A stretch of 64,000 nt of DNA from DATKJS01 sp050015275 (GCA_050015275.1 JBEKBS010000001.1:218176-282175), one strand, 5' to 3'. Shown: positions 18,072 to 27,607, counted from the first letter of the stretch. Translations and numbers: made by a program. Notes: generated by a model from the sequence alone, not told the origin.

Positions 18072-19877
18072 ATGAAAAAAGCAACGTTGGCGGGCCTGGC
18101 CGTTCTCTGCTTATCCTTCGTTGCCGTGCTGGCGGGAAAGACGCCGGCCTTCCTGTTCAAGGGACAACAATTCCTCCTCAACGGAAAACCTTTCCAGATC
18201 ATGGCCGGCGAGATCCACTTCCAGCGCGTCCCCCGTGAGTATTGGGCGGACCGGCTGGTCAAGCTCCGGGCCGCGGGCCTGAACACGGTCTGCACGTACG
18301 TCTTCTGGAACGCCCTCGAACCGGAGCCGGGCCAATGGGACTTCTCGGGACCGAACGACCTGGCCGCGTTCATCCGGACCGCGCAACGGGCCGGGCTCTG
18401 GGTCGTCCTCAGGCCCGGGCCCTACGCCTGTGCCGAATGGGACTTCGGCGGCCTGCCGATCTGGCTCCTCAGGACGCCCGACATCAAGGTCCGCTGTTCG
18501 GACCCGCGCTACCTGGCCGCCTGCGAAGCGTACATTCAAAAGATCGCGGGCGAGGTCCGCGACCTCCAGGTCCAGCGGGGAGGCCCGCTCCTGATGGTCC
18601 AGATCGAGAATGAATACGGGAGCTACGGCAACGACCGGGAATACCTGGCGGCCCTCAGGCGGATGTGGAGTGAGGCGGGGATCGAGGTGCCGTTCTCCAC
18701 GGCCGACGGCGCGGCGCCCTCTATGCTCGCGGCCGGAACGGTCCCCGGCGCGGCCATCGGGCTGGACCCGGGGACGAGCGACAAGGATTTCGCCGAGGCG
18801 GCGAAGCTCGGCGGCGACGTCCCCGTCTTCTGCAGCGAGCTTTACCCCGGCTGGCTGACCCACTGGGGGGAGCCATGGGCCCGCGTGAAGACCGAAAACG
18901 TCGTCTCCGATATCCGCTGGCTCCTCGCCAACGGGAAATCTTTCAATTTATACATGTTCCACGGCGGGACGAATTTCGGGTTCTGGGCCGGCGCGAACTT
19001 CGGTGACACGTACGAACCCGACGTCACGAGCTACGATTATGATGCCCCCCTCAATGAGATGGGACAGCCGACGCCGAAATATTTCGCCATCCGGGACGTT
19101 CTCGGGCGGTTCCAGCCGAAAGGGACGGTGCTTCCCGACCTGCCCAAGTCCCTGCCGGCGATCGACGTCCCGGAGATCGCGTTCCCGGAGAGCTCTTCCC
19201 TTTTCGACAACCTCCCGCCTCCCGTCCGGAGCCCGCAGCCGCGGCCCATGGAAAGCTTCGGGCAGAACCACGGCTTCATCCTTTACCGGACGAAGCTCGT
19301 CGGGCACCGGAGCGGCAAGCTGACCATCACCGACCTCCATGACTACGCGAACATCTATGTCGACGGGAAATACCTCGGCACCATGAGCCGGGCCAGGATG
19401 GAAACGACGATCGAGATTCCGACGTCCGATCCGCCGCCCCGTTCACTGGACATCCTCGTCGAGGCCATGGGAAGGATCAACTTCGGACAGCTCCTCCTCG
19501 ACCGGAAGGGCATCACCGACCGCGTAACCCTGAACGGCATGACCCTCATGGCCTGGGACGTCTTCAGCTTTCCCATGGAGGAGGACGACCTCGCCGCGGT
19601 GAAGTTCGGGACCGCCCCGGCCTCAAAGCCGGGGACCTTCTTCCGCGGGACGTTCGAGCTCGGAGAGACGGGCGACACGTATCTCGACATGAGGGGCTGG
19701 AAGAAGGGTGTCGTCTGGGTCAACGGCCACAACCTCGGCCGCTACTGGGAGATCGGGCCTCAGAAGCGGCTCTACTGCCCGGCGCCTTTCCTGAAGGCCG
19801 GGCGAAACGAGATCATCGTCTTCGACCTCCACCTGCTCAAGCCGGCGACGGTCAGGGGCAGCATGAGCCTGGAATAA
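18072..19877 (+). CDS. Exported glycoside hydrolase family 35 beta-galactosidase
   Basis: A 601-aa protein with signal peptide (1-22). The GH35 core begins at PAFLFKGQQFLLNGKPFQIM and contains IHFQRVPREYW, RPGPYACAEWDFGGLPIWL, the acid/base Glu181 in IENEYGSYG and the probable nucleophile Glu256 in CSELYPGW, then GGTNFGFWAGANF. Jellyroll domains and the family's terminal WVNGHNLGRYW follow. The start is ATG 18072 with GGGAGAG; an ATG five codons upstream is possible. It releases terminal beta-galactose from oligo- or polysaccharides, probably in the periplasm or at the cell surface. Confidence 0.93.
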   Translation: MKKATLAGLAVLCLSFVAVLAGKTPAFLFKGQQFLLNGKPFQIMAGEIHFQRVPREYWADRLVKLRAAGLNTVCTYVFWNALEPEPGQWDFSGPNDLAAFIRTAQRAGLWVVLRPGPYACAEWDFGGLPIWLLRTPDIKVRCSDPRYLAACEAYIQKIAGEVRDLQVQRGGPLLMVQIENEYGSYGNDREYLAALRRMWSEAGIEVPFSTADGAAPSMLAAGTVPGAAIGLDPGTSDKDFAEAAKLGGDVPVFCSELYPGWLTHWGEPWARVKTENVVSDIRWLLANGKSFNLYMFHGGTNFGFWAGANFGDTYEPDVTSYDYDAPLNEMGQPTPKYFAIRDVLGRFQPKGTVLPDLPKSLPAIDVPEIAFPESSSLFDNLPPPVRSPQPRPMESFGQNHGFILYRTKLVGHRSGKLTITDLHDYANIYVDGKYLGTMSRARMETTIEIPTSDPPPRSLDILVEAMGRINFGQLLLDRKGITDRVTLNGMTLMAWDVFSFPMEEDDLAAVKFGTAPASKPGTFFRGTFELGETGDTYLDMRGWKKGVVWVNGHNLGRYWEIGPQKRLYCPAPFLKAGRNEIIVFDLHLLKPATVRGSMSLE

Positions 19878-19945
19878 GATCAAAAAAGCGGACGAGGATA
19901 CGCCGTGACCTTACCCCTCCGGTCTTGATCAGCACTTTCCCGGCC

Positions 19946-21898
19946 TCACAGAATGAGCCGGAGGCCGGCGACGAAGGAGAAGGCCGGCGTCCCGTAGCCC
20001 CAGACCATTTCGTAGCGCGCGTTGAGGATGTTGTCGAGCCGGACGTAAAGGTCGAGCGCGCGGCTGACGGGTGTCGAGATGACGGCCCCGAGAAGGGCAT
20101 AGCTAGCGAGGGGGATATCCTGGTAGGGGTAGACGCTGAAGTCGCGGTCCATCCGCTTTCCGACGAAAAGGAGGGATGCGGAGAGGTCGACCCGCCGGAA
20201 AAGACGCGACCCGACCTCGGCCGAGAACTTATCCCTCGGCCGGCGGAGCAGGGCCTCTCCGGTGGCCTCGTCGCGGGCGATGAGCCGGGTGTAGGACGCC
20301 CTGAGGCTCAGGGATTCGCCCGGCCCGAGCGGCCGGGACTCCAACGAAACCTCGATCCCGTGCGTCCCCGCCCGGCCGACGTTGATGTATCCCTGGAGAT
20401 AGTCGAAGTCGATGAGGTCACGGAATGAGTTCCGGAAATAGGTCACGCCGAGGCGGAGCCTGTCCCGGACGATGTCCTGCTCGGCCCCGGCGTCCCAGCC
20501 GGTCACGCGCTCGGGCTGGAGGTTGATGTTGCCGATGGGGCCCCATGTCGTGGGTGGGGCGAAGAGCTGATAGAGGGAAGGGGACTTGAACCCCGTCCCG
20601 AGCGTCGCCTTGAGTTTCGTCCCCGTGGCCTTGATGACCCACGCCGGCGCGAGCCGGAAGGTCAGGGCCGCTCCCGTCCGGCTGTGGACATCGAGCCGCG
20701 CCCCCGCGGCGAGAAAGAACGATCCCCCGGCCTTCCATTGGTCCTGGATATAGAATCCCCCCGCCCCGGCTTTCTGCGAGGGAAAGGAACTTTCATCGGT
20801 CCCCGCCGTTCCCGTTGAGATGTAATCCGAATGGCCTGCCTCCTGGCCGAGCTCAACGCCGGCGGTCAGCGTCTGGGACGGGCCGAGAAAGAAGTTGTTC
20901 TGCCAATCGAGCTTGATGAGCTGGCCCGCGTACGTCCCATCCTCGCCTTCGAGCGGATGAGCGTCGTCGGGAGGATTGATGAGCTTCCGGTCCGACCGGG
21001 TCCAGGAGATGGAAAGCTTCTGTTCCCAGCGGTTCCCGAGGAAGAGGCCCCGGGCCTGGATCCTGGCGAGCGTGGCCGCGTAATCCTGGATGGCGTTCGG
21101 GTCGTCGCCGTAGGGCCCTCCGAAATCGTCGATCGCGCTCCGGGCGCTGATGGAGCGGACCATGACATCGAGGTCGATATTCTTGCGGACGGCGAACCCG
21201 AACCTCCCGGACAGAGTCAGGTTCCGGTAGCCGTCCGGCTCGCTGTTGCCGGCATATCGGTCCGAAGCGGCCGAGAAGCCGGCTGTCCGGGCGTAGGAAA
21301 GACCGAAAGAATAATCCGACCGGCCCGCCGCCCCCGAGAAACCAAGGACACTCGTCCAGGTGCCGTAGGAGCCCGCCGAGCTCGACAGGTCCAGCCGGGG
21401 CCGGCCTTGGCCTCTCCGGGTGATGATATTGATCACCCCTCCCATGGCGTCCGAGCCATAGAGGGGGCTCTGAGGGCCGCGGAGGACCTCGATCCTCGCC
21501 ACCTGGCTCAAGGCAAGATGGGCCAGGTCGTAGGACCGGGAGGGGTTGATGGGGTCGTTGAGCTCGACACCATCGAGAAGGACGAGGGTGTCCTCGCTTC
21601 CCGCCCCTCGGATGAAGACGGAGGCCGCGGCGCCCGGGCCTCCGTTCTGGGTGACGGACAGGCCGATAAGGTCCTCCAAGGCGTCGAGGACCGTGGACTT
21701 CCGCGTTCGGGCGAGATCTGCTTCCGTGATGACGGTCACCGAGCTGGCTACCTCCCGGCTCGGCGTCTCCACCTTCGTCGCGGTCACGACGACGTCGTAT
21801 TGGAGGGGTGGAGGGGGCTTGACCTGTTCTTCCTCGGCCCCGGCGATCAGGCCGCAGGCGAGCATGAGCACGGCAAAGGCGGGCGCGCGTTGGACCAT
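19946..21898 (-). CDS. btuB: TonB-dependent receptor, BtuB-like (cobalamin uptake)
   Basis: A 650-aa outer-membrane receptor: signal peptide, a TonB-box-like start (YDVVVTATK at about 34-42), a plug domain with SVTVITEADL, VFIRGAGSEDTLVLLDGVELND and IEVLRGPQSPLYGSDAMGGVINIIT, then a 22-strand-type barrel ending FVAGLRLIL. The plug matches vitamin B12 receptors, and the upstream cobalamin riboswitch (21990-22140) makes corrinoid the likely ligand. GGAGAT precedes the ATG at 21898. No ABC transporter genes for the inner membrane are adjacent. Confidence 0.92.
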   Translation of the reverse strand: MVQRAPAFAVLMLACGLIAGAEEEQVKPPPPLQYDVVVTATKVETPSREVASSVTVITEADLARTRKSTVLDALEDLIGLSVTQNGGPGAAASVFIRGAGSEDTLVLLDGVELNDPINPSRSYDLAHLALSQVARIEVLRGPQSPLYGSDAMGGVINIITRRGQGRPRLDLSSSAGSYGTWTSVLGFSGAAGRSDYSFGLSYARTAGFSAASDRYAGNSEPDGYRNLTLSGRFGFAVRKNIDLDVMVRSISARSAIDDFGGPYGDDPNAIQDYAATLARIQARGLFLGNRWEQKLSISWTRSDRKLINPPDDAHPLEGEDGTYAGQLIKLDWQNNFFLGPSQTLTAGVELGQEAGHSDYISTGTAGTDESSFPSQKAGAGGFYIQDQWKAGGSFFLAAGARLDVHSRTGAALTFRLAPAWVIKATGTKLKATLGTGFKSPSLYQLFAPPTTWGPIGNINLQPERVTGWDAGAEQDIVRDRLRLGVTYFRNSFRDLIDFDYLQGYINVGRAGTHGIEVSLESRPLGPGESLSLRASYTRLIARDEATGEALLRRPRDKFSAEVGSRLFRRVDLSASLLFVGKRMDRDFSVYPYQDIPLASYALLGAVISTPVSRALDLYVRLDNILNARYEMVWGYGTPAFSFVAGLRLIL

Positions 21899-21951
21899 GA
21901 AAGGATCTCCATCGCCGCCCCCGCCGCTTTTATCCCGGGGGACCGGGGGGT

Positions 21952-21984
21952 AAAAAAACAGCCCCCGTCTTCCGCCCGAAGACC
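21952..21984 (-). terminator. Intrinsic terminator of the cobalamin riboswitch
   Basis: On the minus strand GTCTTC and GAAGAC pair around a GGGCG loop. GGGGGCTG and a run of seven T follow (A-run at 21952-21958 on the plus strand). It sits between the aptamer and the btuB start, as expected for a premature terminator that forms when B12 is bound. Confidence 0.6.
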
Positions 21985-21989
21985 GGTTG

Positions 21990-22140
21990 CCCGGGGCCTA
22001 AGGAAGGTTTCCTGACTCCCGGATCGTCCTCCTCCCAGGCCTTCCGGCCCCTTGGCCGTGGCATCGTCTGGGATTTGTCCCCGGTTACAGTAGCGGGGGC
22101 TGTGTCCGCGTCTCACGGACTTCCCTTCGATTAAACCCGT
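21990..22140 (-). ncRNA. Cobalamin (adenosylcobalamin-type) riboswitch
   Basis: Read on the minus strand the leader has the class hallmarks in order: GGGAAGTCCGTGAGACGCGG, ACAGCCCCCGCTACTGTAAC, GATGCCACGGCC, GGAAGGCCTGGGAGGA, and the near-invariant B12-box-like GGAGTCAGGAAACCT. It begins at the predicted transcription start (about 22139) and leads into a terminator and then the BtuB-like receptor gene. Bound corrinoid would lower receptor expression. Confidence 0.93.
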
Positions 22141-22145
22141 CCCCT

Positions 22146-22174
22146 ATTTTAGCAAAAGAGGAACGATTTCTCAA
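22146..22174 (-). promoter_or_regulatory. Promoter of the riboswitch-btuB transcript
   Basis: Minus strand TTGAGA (22174-22169), 17-bp spacer, TAAAAT (22151-22146). The predicted start near 22139 coincides with the first bases of the riboswitch. Confidence 0.7.
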
Positions 22175-22869
22175 GGAGAAAAAAAGGGGCCCAAAAACGG
22201 GGTTTTTCCCTCTTTATCTTCTAAGCATTGGGAAAGGCTGCCCTGATCTTAGCCTCAGATCAGGGCAGCCTCTCCAGGGAGGGGTGGATTGAGAAAGAAG
22301 CAGGATGTAGGTTCAAACTCCCGCTCAAAGGAGGTCTTGAAAGGAGGAAATGTGTCGGCTCGTGTCTTCCGGTGTTTCTTGCCGTCATCGTCGCACTCAA
22401 GTTATGTAAACAACGGCAGGCCTCAGAGCGTTGCATTTGTGAAGAAAGATAGAAGCGTGATGTAATCAGACGGGCGGGCAAAAAACAAAATTTTCGATTT
22501 TTGCCGAATTCCCTTTTGCTACCGTTTATTATTATACCACATGTGGCGGAGTCAAATCAATACTTTTTTCCGAGTTTTAGAAAAAGACTTTTTTAGCCCT
22601 GTTTTTGATGTATTTTTCGCAGAAAAGAAGGGCTTTTCCCTGCTTTCTGTCGGGAGGCCTCATCCAGCCCTCCTCAGAGGGAGTTTACCCTGAAAAAAGG
22701 ACCGGACAGGAGGCAAGGCAAGACGGGAAAATAGGGGCTTTTCGAAGAGGAAACGGGCTCAAAGGGAGGGTTTTTTGGACATCTGGACCGGCGAAGCGGC
22801 CGGAATGCCGATATTTCCACGAATTCGACGAAATCGTCCGCCGCGAAGGCCTTCCGGCCGGGGTATTCG
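22175..22869. other. Long gene-poor, AT-rich intergenic region with hairpins
   Basis: About 700 bp with no ORF that looks coding. It contains a perfect 14-bp stem at 22235-22248/22258-22271 with a 9-nt loop, a weaker GGCAAAAA/TTTTTGCC hairpin at 22477-22505, and AT-rich tracts at 22480-22640 unlike the GC-rich surroundings. A 19-codon ORF starting at 22349 (ATGTGTCGGCTC) has a GGAGG just upstream and encodes a Cys/Arg/His-containing peptide, but nothing downstream on that strand is an obvious target. The region could hold a small RNA. Confidence 0.4.
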
Positions 22870-24966
22870 TCAGAATAGGGCGGCCGGGGTCTCGCCGAGC
22901 TTTTTCTGGTCTTCCGGCCTTAGGCCCCAGCGGAGCTCGCCTTTGGGGTCCGAGAACCGGAAGTAATACCCCCAGCCCCCAGCCCCCTGGAGGACCTTGA
23001 TCAGGACCTTGTTCCAGCCCTTTTTGAGGTTCGCGGAAAACCGGTCCTGGTCCGGCACGGCCGGCCGGTAGACCGGGTTTGTGTGGACGAGCTCGCCGTT
23101 GACCCAAACCCGGACCCCGTCGTCGCTCCCGAGAAGGACCGAAGCCTGCCGATCGTCCGGCGAAAGAACATAAACCAGCCCGTAGGCGAGAACCTGTTCG
23201 TTCGGCTTGACGAGCTCATCGAGCCGGACATACCCGGTGGGACCCGCCTGAATGGTCCTCCATCCGATCTCGACATCGTTTTTGCCCTTGTACTTTTTCG
23301 TGAGATCGGCCTCCTTTTCGGGAGGGTAAACGGTCTGAAGGTCGTTCATGTCCGCGGCCTGGAACGGCCCGATGAGGTTCCATTCCATGATGAAGCGGCG
23401 GGACGACGGATTGAGGCTCAGACCGACAAAGGCGATCTCCATGCCGGCGGCTTTTTCGTCCTTCCCGGCCGATTCGAAGAACAGGGAATTCTGTCCGGCC
23501 TCGAGAAGGATGTCCTTGAGGGTCAAAGCGGTGAGCTGGCCCTCCCTCGAGTAGCCTTCGCATGTCCCCAGGACCTCGAAAGTCCCTTCGGGGTTTTCGG
23601 GCGTCACCCGCTTCTTGAGGATGTGGAAGTTGCCAGAAGCTGGCCCCTTGAGAAAGTACAGGCTGACCGAGTAGAGGTCGCGGACCTCCGCCGAAAACCG
23701 GAGCTCCGCCTGGGTCCCCTCCACGGCCCCATCGGTCCTAAGGAGCGGGTAGCGGGTGCCCGACGCGTCGTAATAAGACGTCAGCGAGCTCGTCAGCCGG
23801 GGCGCCGAGAGCCGGAGCCGGGCTTCCCGGTCCTCAAAGACGGCCTGGCTTTCGGACTTGACCTCCTCCCACTTCGGGAAGATGAAGTTCTCCGGGGATT
23901 CAAGGGCGTAGGGGAGGCGTTTTTCGGGTCCGGGGAGGGCCGGGAAGGGAACATGAGGCTCGGTCTGGTACCAGTAGGCGACCGAGGAGTCGTAGTCCGA
24001 GCGGTCGTTCGCGTGGCCGTGCTCGATCGTCACCCGGATGGATTTCTTAAAAGGAATGGGATCGGGAATGTGGAACCTGTAGACCGTGGCCTTCGACCCG
24101 GGCTGGAAATCCTCTTCCTGGAGCGGGCAGCCGTAGAAAAGATTCTGGCTCTGGCGCATGCCCCAGGCGTCGGAGAAATAATCTTCCGAGCCCGTGCCGT
24201 GGAGGGAGGGGGCGGATTCCCCGTCGACATAGATCATGTCGTCCCCCTCACCCCACCAGCCCACGGTTCTCTGGAGAATGCTGAGGTTGCACCCGACGTA
24301 ATGGCCGGCGCCCGCGGCGTCGAGGATGACGTAATTCTTGTCCCCGGTGCAGGGGAAGTCCTGCCGGTATTGGGCGTGGAAGTATGGAGCGTCCGGCCGG
24401 AGGCCGTCGAGCTCCCGGTAGTCGATGTAATAATAAAAGGCGTCGACGGGCTTCGTCCCCTCGTTGGTGACGGTGACGCGGCAGGACCAGCGGAAGGGCA
24501 TGTACCAGTAGCAGTTCCGGGCCCGGCCTTCCGACGAACACGCGATCGGAAGAGAAGAAAGGTTCCGGTTGAGGCCGTGGCCGACACCGAAGAAATCGCC
24601 GATCGGGGCCTCGACCGAGGGGACGTCTTCGCCGTCCCAGTACACCCGGAGGACGATCTTCCGGCCGTAGAAGGCCTCGCCGGCGATGGTCACCCAGATG
24701 TGGTGGATGGCCGCCGGGCCCTTGATCTCGGCCAGGAGGGCCGTCTTTCCCGCTTCGATCGGGATCGAATCGTGGTTCCCGCCCGTGCGGTCATAGGAGG
24801 AGACCCTCTTGCTCCGGTAGTTCTGCTTCTCGCCGAGCTTGCCCAGCGTGTCCTGGCCCGTGAGGGCGGACAGGGAACACAAAGCCAGGACCAGAAGCCC
24901 GAGCGTCATTCGGACGGATGGACGGGCGGCGGAGTCGGCCAAGAGGGATTTGTTTCGCATGGTCAT
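22870..24966 (-). CDS. Exported GH172-type (DUF2961) glycoside hydrolase
   Basis: A 698-aa protein with a signal segment near residues 20-37. The DUF2961/GH172 domain spans about 50-400, with ISSYDRTGGNHD-like VSSYDRTGGNHDSI, EAPIGDFFGVGHG, DDMIYVDGE, and GTGSEDYFSDAWG, the acidic residues of the active site. A second beta region follows, then a C-terminal PA14-like module with GSDDGVRVWVNGE. Characterised GH172 enzymes act on fructofuranosides and arabinofuranosides. The ATG at 24966 is very near AAGAGG; the second ATG at 24960 has better spacing and may be the true start. Confidence 0.87.
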   Translation of the reverse strand: MTMRNKSLLADSAARPSVRMTLGLLVLALCSLSALTGQDTLGKLGEKQNYRSKRVSSYDRTGGNHDSIPIEAGKTALLAEIKGPAAIHHIWVTIAGEAFYGRKIVLRVYWDGEDVPSVEAPIGDFFGVGHGLNRNLSSLPIACSSEGRARNCYWYMPFRWSCRVTVTNEGTKPVDAFYYYIDYRELDGLRPDAPYFHAQYRQDFPCTGDKNYVILDAAGAGHYVGCNLSILQRTVGWWGEGDDMIYVDGESAPSLHGTGSEDYFSDAWGMRQSQNLFYGCPLQEEDFQPGSKATVYRFHIPDPIPFKKSIRVTIEHGHANDRSDYDSSVAYWYQTEPHVPFPALPGPEKRLPYALESPENFIFPKWEEVKSESQAVFEDREARLRLSAPRLTSSLTSYYDASGTRYPLLRTDGAVEGTQAELRFSAEVRDLYSVSLYFLKGPASGNFHILKKRVTPENPEGTFEVLGTCEGYSREGQLTALTLKDILLEAGQNSLFFESAGKDEKAAGMEIAFVGLSLNPSSRRFIMEWNLIGPFQAADMNDLQTVYPPEKEADLTKKYKGKNDVEIGWRTIQAGPTGYVRLDELVKPNEQVLAYGLVYVLSPDDRQASVLLGSDDGVRVWVNGELVHTNPVYRPAVPDQDRFSANLKKGWNKVLIKVLQGAGGWGYYFRFSDPKGELRWGLRPEDQKKLGETPAALF

Positions 24967-25006
24967 ATCCTCTTCGGGAAATATACCAAAAAATCCCGAC
25001 GGGAGT

Positions 25007-25510
25007 CTACCGGGCGACGGCCGGGCGATCCTTCAGCCAGCCGGTCCTGATCCGCGATTTCCGGTCGCGGCGGGTGTAGGGCTTGATGTCGAGGACGGGA
25101 GTGCCGTCGACGAGGTCGAGCCCCGAGACCTTGAGGACCGGCCCGTCCCTCGAGAGCAGGCGGACGACGCTCATCCCCAGCGGGTTGGGGCGGTGAGGGG
25201 AGCGCGTCGCGAAAACGCCGCGGGGCCGGGATTCTCCGGGCGGGACAGTCCTGAGCTTGAAGCCCGAGGCCCGGTGGAAAGCAAAAATGACAATGATGTG
25301 GGAAAAGCCTTCCAAGCTCTCGAGGGCCGGGGCGAATTCGTCGAAGACCGCGATCTCGCCCGCGACATGGTCGAGAAAACGGGGGGGCGCGAAAGCCGGC
25401 GGCGGCAGATCTTCGGGGTTTTTGAAGGGAGACCGGACGACACCCACCGGCTTGAGCAGGAAGCCTCCTGCCGGCGGGGCGGCCGGCCGGCTGCGGCGGA
25501 CCCTATTCAT
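25007..25510 (-). CDS. trmO: tRNA (adenine-N6)-methyltransferase TrmO/TsaA family
   Basis: A 167-aa protein homologous to the SAM-dependent enzyme that methylates N6 of t6A37 in tRNA-Thr. It shows FLLKPVGVVRSPF at the N-terminus and the TsaA signature RGVFATRSPHRPNPLGMSVV at about 96-115, ending with VLDIKPYTRR. The start overlaps the ilvE stop by 8 nt, so the two are probably translated from one mRNA. The C-terminal domain of larger TrmO proteins is absent. Confidence 0.88.
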   Translation of the reverse strand: MNRVRRSRPAAPPAGGFLLKPVGVVRSPFKNPEDLPPPAFAPPRFLDHVAGEIAVFDEFAPALESLEGFSHIIVIFAFHRASGFKLRTVPPGESRPRGVFATRSPHRPNPLGMSVVRLLSRDGPVLKVSGLDLVDGTPVLDIKPYTRRDRKSRIRTGWLKDRPAVAR

Positions 25511-26468
25511 TGACCAAGGTCAGCCATTTTTCGTACCGGGGCGTTTTCCCCGTGACGGCGGCCCTGTAGGCCGTGATCATCGCCTGGGTCACCGGACCGA
25601 TCTTCCCGCCGCCGATGGAGCGCTCCGTCCGGGCCCCGCCGGGAACGGACGCGTCGATCACCCGGACGACCGGGATGACCTCGACGGCGGTGCCGCTGAA
25701 AAAGGCCTCGTCGGCGCCGAAGAGGTCCTCCTTGGTCAGCGGGCCCACGGCGGTCTTGTACCCGGCGTCTCGGGCGATCTCGAGCAGGCTCGTCCGGGTG
25801 ATGCCCTCGAGGACGGACTCGCTCCGGTCGTTCGTGCGGAGGACCTTGTCCTTGACGAGGAAGATGTTCTCCCCGGGGCCTTCAGCGATCCGGCCCTCAA
25901 TGTTCAGAAAGATGGCCTCGTCGCAGCCCTGGGCCCGGGCTTCGAGCCCGTTGATCGTGGACTGGACGTAGATCCCGCCCAGCTTGGCGGCCATGTTCAG
26001 CTGGCTGTGATGGACGCGGCGCCAAGGGCCGATGTAGCCGCTGGTCCCCTGGCCGGCCTTCTCGCCGAGGTAGGCCGCCCACTCCCAGGCGCCGATGACG
26101 AGCTCGACCGGGCAGGCCCGGGGCACCAGGCCGAGGTTCCCGTACGAATAGAACAGGAGGGGCCGGATATAACAGCTCTCCAGGCGGTTTTCCCGGAGGG
26201 TCAGCTTGATGGAACGGATGATCTCGTCCTTCGAATAAGGGGACTCCATCTTGGCCACGGAGGCGGAGAGGAGGAAGCGGTCGATGTGCTCGGGGAGGCG
26301 GAAGACGGCCGGTCCTTTGGCCGTGGAATAGGCCCGGATGCCTTCGAAGACGGAGGTCCCATAGTGCAGGGCGTGCATCATGGGATGCATGAAGCCCTCC
26401 GACCAGTCATAGAACTTGCCGTTCAACCAGTACTTGCCGGCCTTGGGGAAATTGGCATTGTCATACAT
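25503..26468 (-). CDS. ilvE: Branched-chain amino acid aminotransferase
   Basis: A 321-aa fold-type IV PLP aminotransferase for Leu/Ile/Val and their 2-oxo acids. It has HALHYGTSVFEGIRAY, the Schiff-base Lys162 in NMAAKLGGIY, EGRIAEGPGENIFLV and LEGITRTSLLEIA. The start is ATG 26468 with AAGGAG 7 nt upstream; the frame remains open to 26570 but the extra 34 residues are not family-like. It is followed by trmO with an 8-nt overlap. Roles in synthesis or degradation cannot be separated, as no other ilv genes are near. Confidence 0.93.
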   Translation of the reverse strand: MYDNANFPKAGKYWLNGKFYDWSEGFMHPMMHALHYGTSVFEGIRAYSTAKGPAVFRLPEHIDRFLLSASVAKMESPYSKDEIIRSIKLTLRENRLESCYIRPLLFYSYGNLGLVPRACPVELVIGAWEWAAYLGEKAGQGTSGYIGPWRRVHHSQLNMAAKLGGIYVQSTINGLEARAQGCDEAIFLNIEGRIAEGPGENIFLVKDKVLRTNDRSESVLEGITRTSLLEIARDAGYKTAVGPLTKEDLFGADEAFFSGTAVEVIPVVRVIDASVPGGARTERSIGGGKIGPVTQAMITAYRAAVTGKTPRYEKWLTLVNE

Positions 26469-26656
26469 GTCTGACTCCTTGAGGGCGGATGGATGCGATG
26501 AAGGCGGGGGAAGATCGATCAAGGCTTTCGCGCCGTTCGCCGAGGGCAACTTCACAGGTGAAGAAGGCACAACCTCATGTATCGATCTTGAGATTGATCG
26601 GGGACCTGTTTAAAAATGAATGCTAGCATACATCAAGGTCGAAGTAAAGCCGAGCG

Positions 26657-27607
26657 TCATCCCGGCCCGTAGAACGTTTTTCGGCCGTGGCGGACGGAAC
26701 TGATCTTTCCGGACTCGAGAAGGCGGCCGGCAGCCTTGAGAACCTCGTCCCGGTCTCTGCCGAGCGCGGCCGAAATGTCTTCGGCCGTCACCGGCCGCCG
26801 CTCCACCATGGCGACGATCGCGGCCTCCAAGCTGCCCGCCTCTCGGGGTTGCCGTCGCCCGGCAAAGGCCGCGACGATCTCAGCCCTCTTCCCCAGGGCC
26901 CGGCGGACCCTTTCGAGCTCCCGGGCCGTCAGCGGGCGGGCCGATCGTTCGGCGGGAGGGCGGACAACGGTGTTGAGATGGACCCGGTCCGGGTCGATCG
27001 TGGCGATCGCCTTTTTCAGAGCCCGGATGTGGGCCGGCGAATCGTTGACGCCCTTGACCAGCATGACCTCGAGCCAGAGCCGGCCCTGGAACTCCCGCCG
27101 GAACCGGGCCAGACCTTCGATCACCCTGGCCGCTTGGAAAGAGGGGTGGGGACGGTTGACCTTCCGGAACAGGGCGGCCGTGGCGGCGTCCAAGGACGGT
27201 GCCACGACATCGGCCAGCCGAAGCTCGGCGCGGACGTCCCGACGGGTGAGGAGCGTGCCGTTGGTCAGGACGGCGACCGGAACCCGGGTCATTCTCTTAA
27301 TGCCCCGGATGAGAGGCCCCAGGTTCCTGTTCAGGGTCGGCTCCCCGGAGCCGGAGAAAGTGATGTGGTCCACCCCCGGACATGCAGCCAGCGCCTCCCG
27401 GACCTGGGCCAGGACTTCACGGACCGAAAAATAGGCCTGGCGCCGGCTTGTTGTCCGGCCGGCGGAACCGAGCTGGCAATAAACGCAGTCGAGGCTGCAC
27501 GTCTTATGGGGCAGGATGTCCACGCCCAGGGAAAACCCCAGCCGGCGGGAGGGGACCGGGCCGTACACGAACCGGCGCTTTCCGGCCTTCCGCCTGACGG
27601 CCCGCAC
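26657..27607 (-). CDS. Radical SAM protein (COG0731-like Fe-S oxidoreductase)
   Basis: A 316-aa radical SAM enzyme with the 4Fe-4S motif CSLDCVYC (Cys37, Cys41, Cys44), preceded by VYGPVPSRRLGFSLGVDILP, a start typical of this group. FSGSGEPTLN and VAVLTNGTLL follow. The C-terminal 70 residues look like a winged-helix domain (VTAEDISAALGRDRDEVLKA). The start is GTG 27607, set by GAGGAG 8 nt upstream; the frame is open further but there it only mirrors the neighbouring gene. It lies 11 bp after the DUF6485 gene. Substrate unknown. Confidence 0.85.
   Translation of the reverse strand: MRAVRRKAGKRRFVYGPVPSRRLGFSLGVDILPHKTCSLDCVYCQLGSAGRTTSRRQAYFSVREVLAQVREALAACPGVDHITFSGSGEPTLNRNLGPLIRGIKRMTRVPVAVLTNGTLLTRRDVRAELRLADVVAPSLDAATAALFRKVNRPHPSFQAARVIEGLARFRREFQGRLWLEVMLVKGVNDSPAHIRALKKAIATIDPDRVHLNTVVRPPAERSARPLTARELERVRRALGKRAEIVAAFAGRRQPREAGSLEAAIVAMVERRPVTAEDISAALGRDRDEVLKAAGRLLESGKISSVRHGRKTFYGPG

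Noticed and set aside
22228..22481. Two 73-74-codon frames on opposite strands around the 14-bp hairpin
   Set aside because: Both run through the inverted repeat and show no domain, ribosome site or codon bias.
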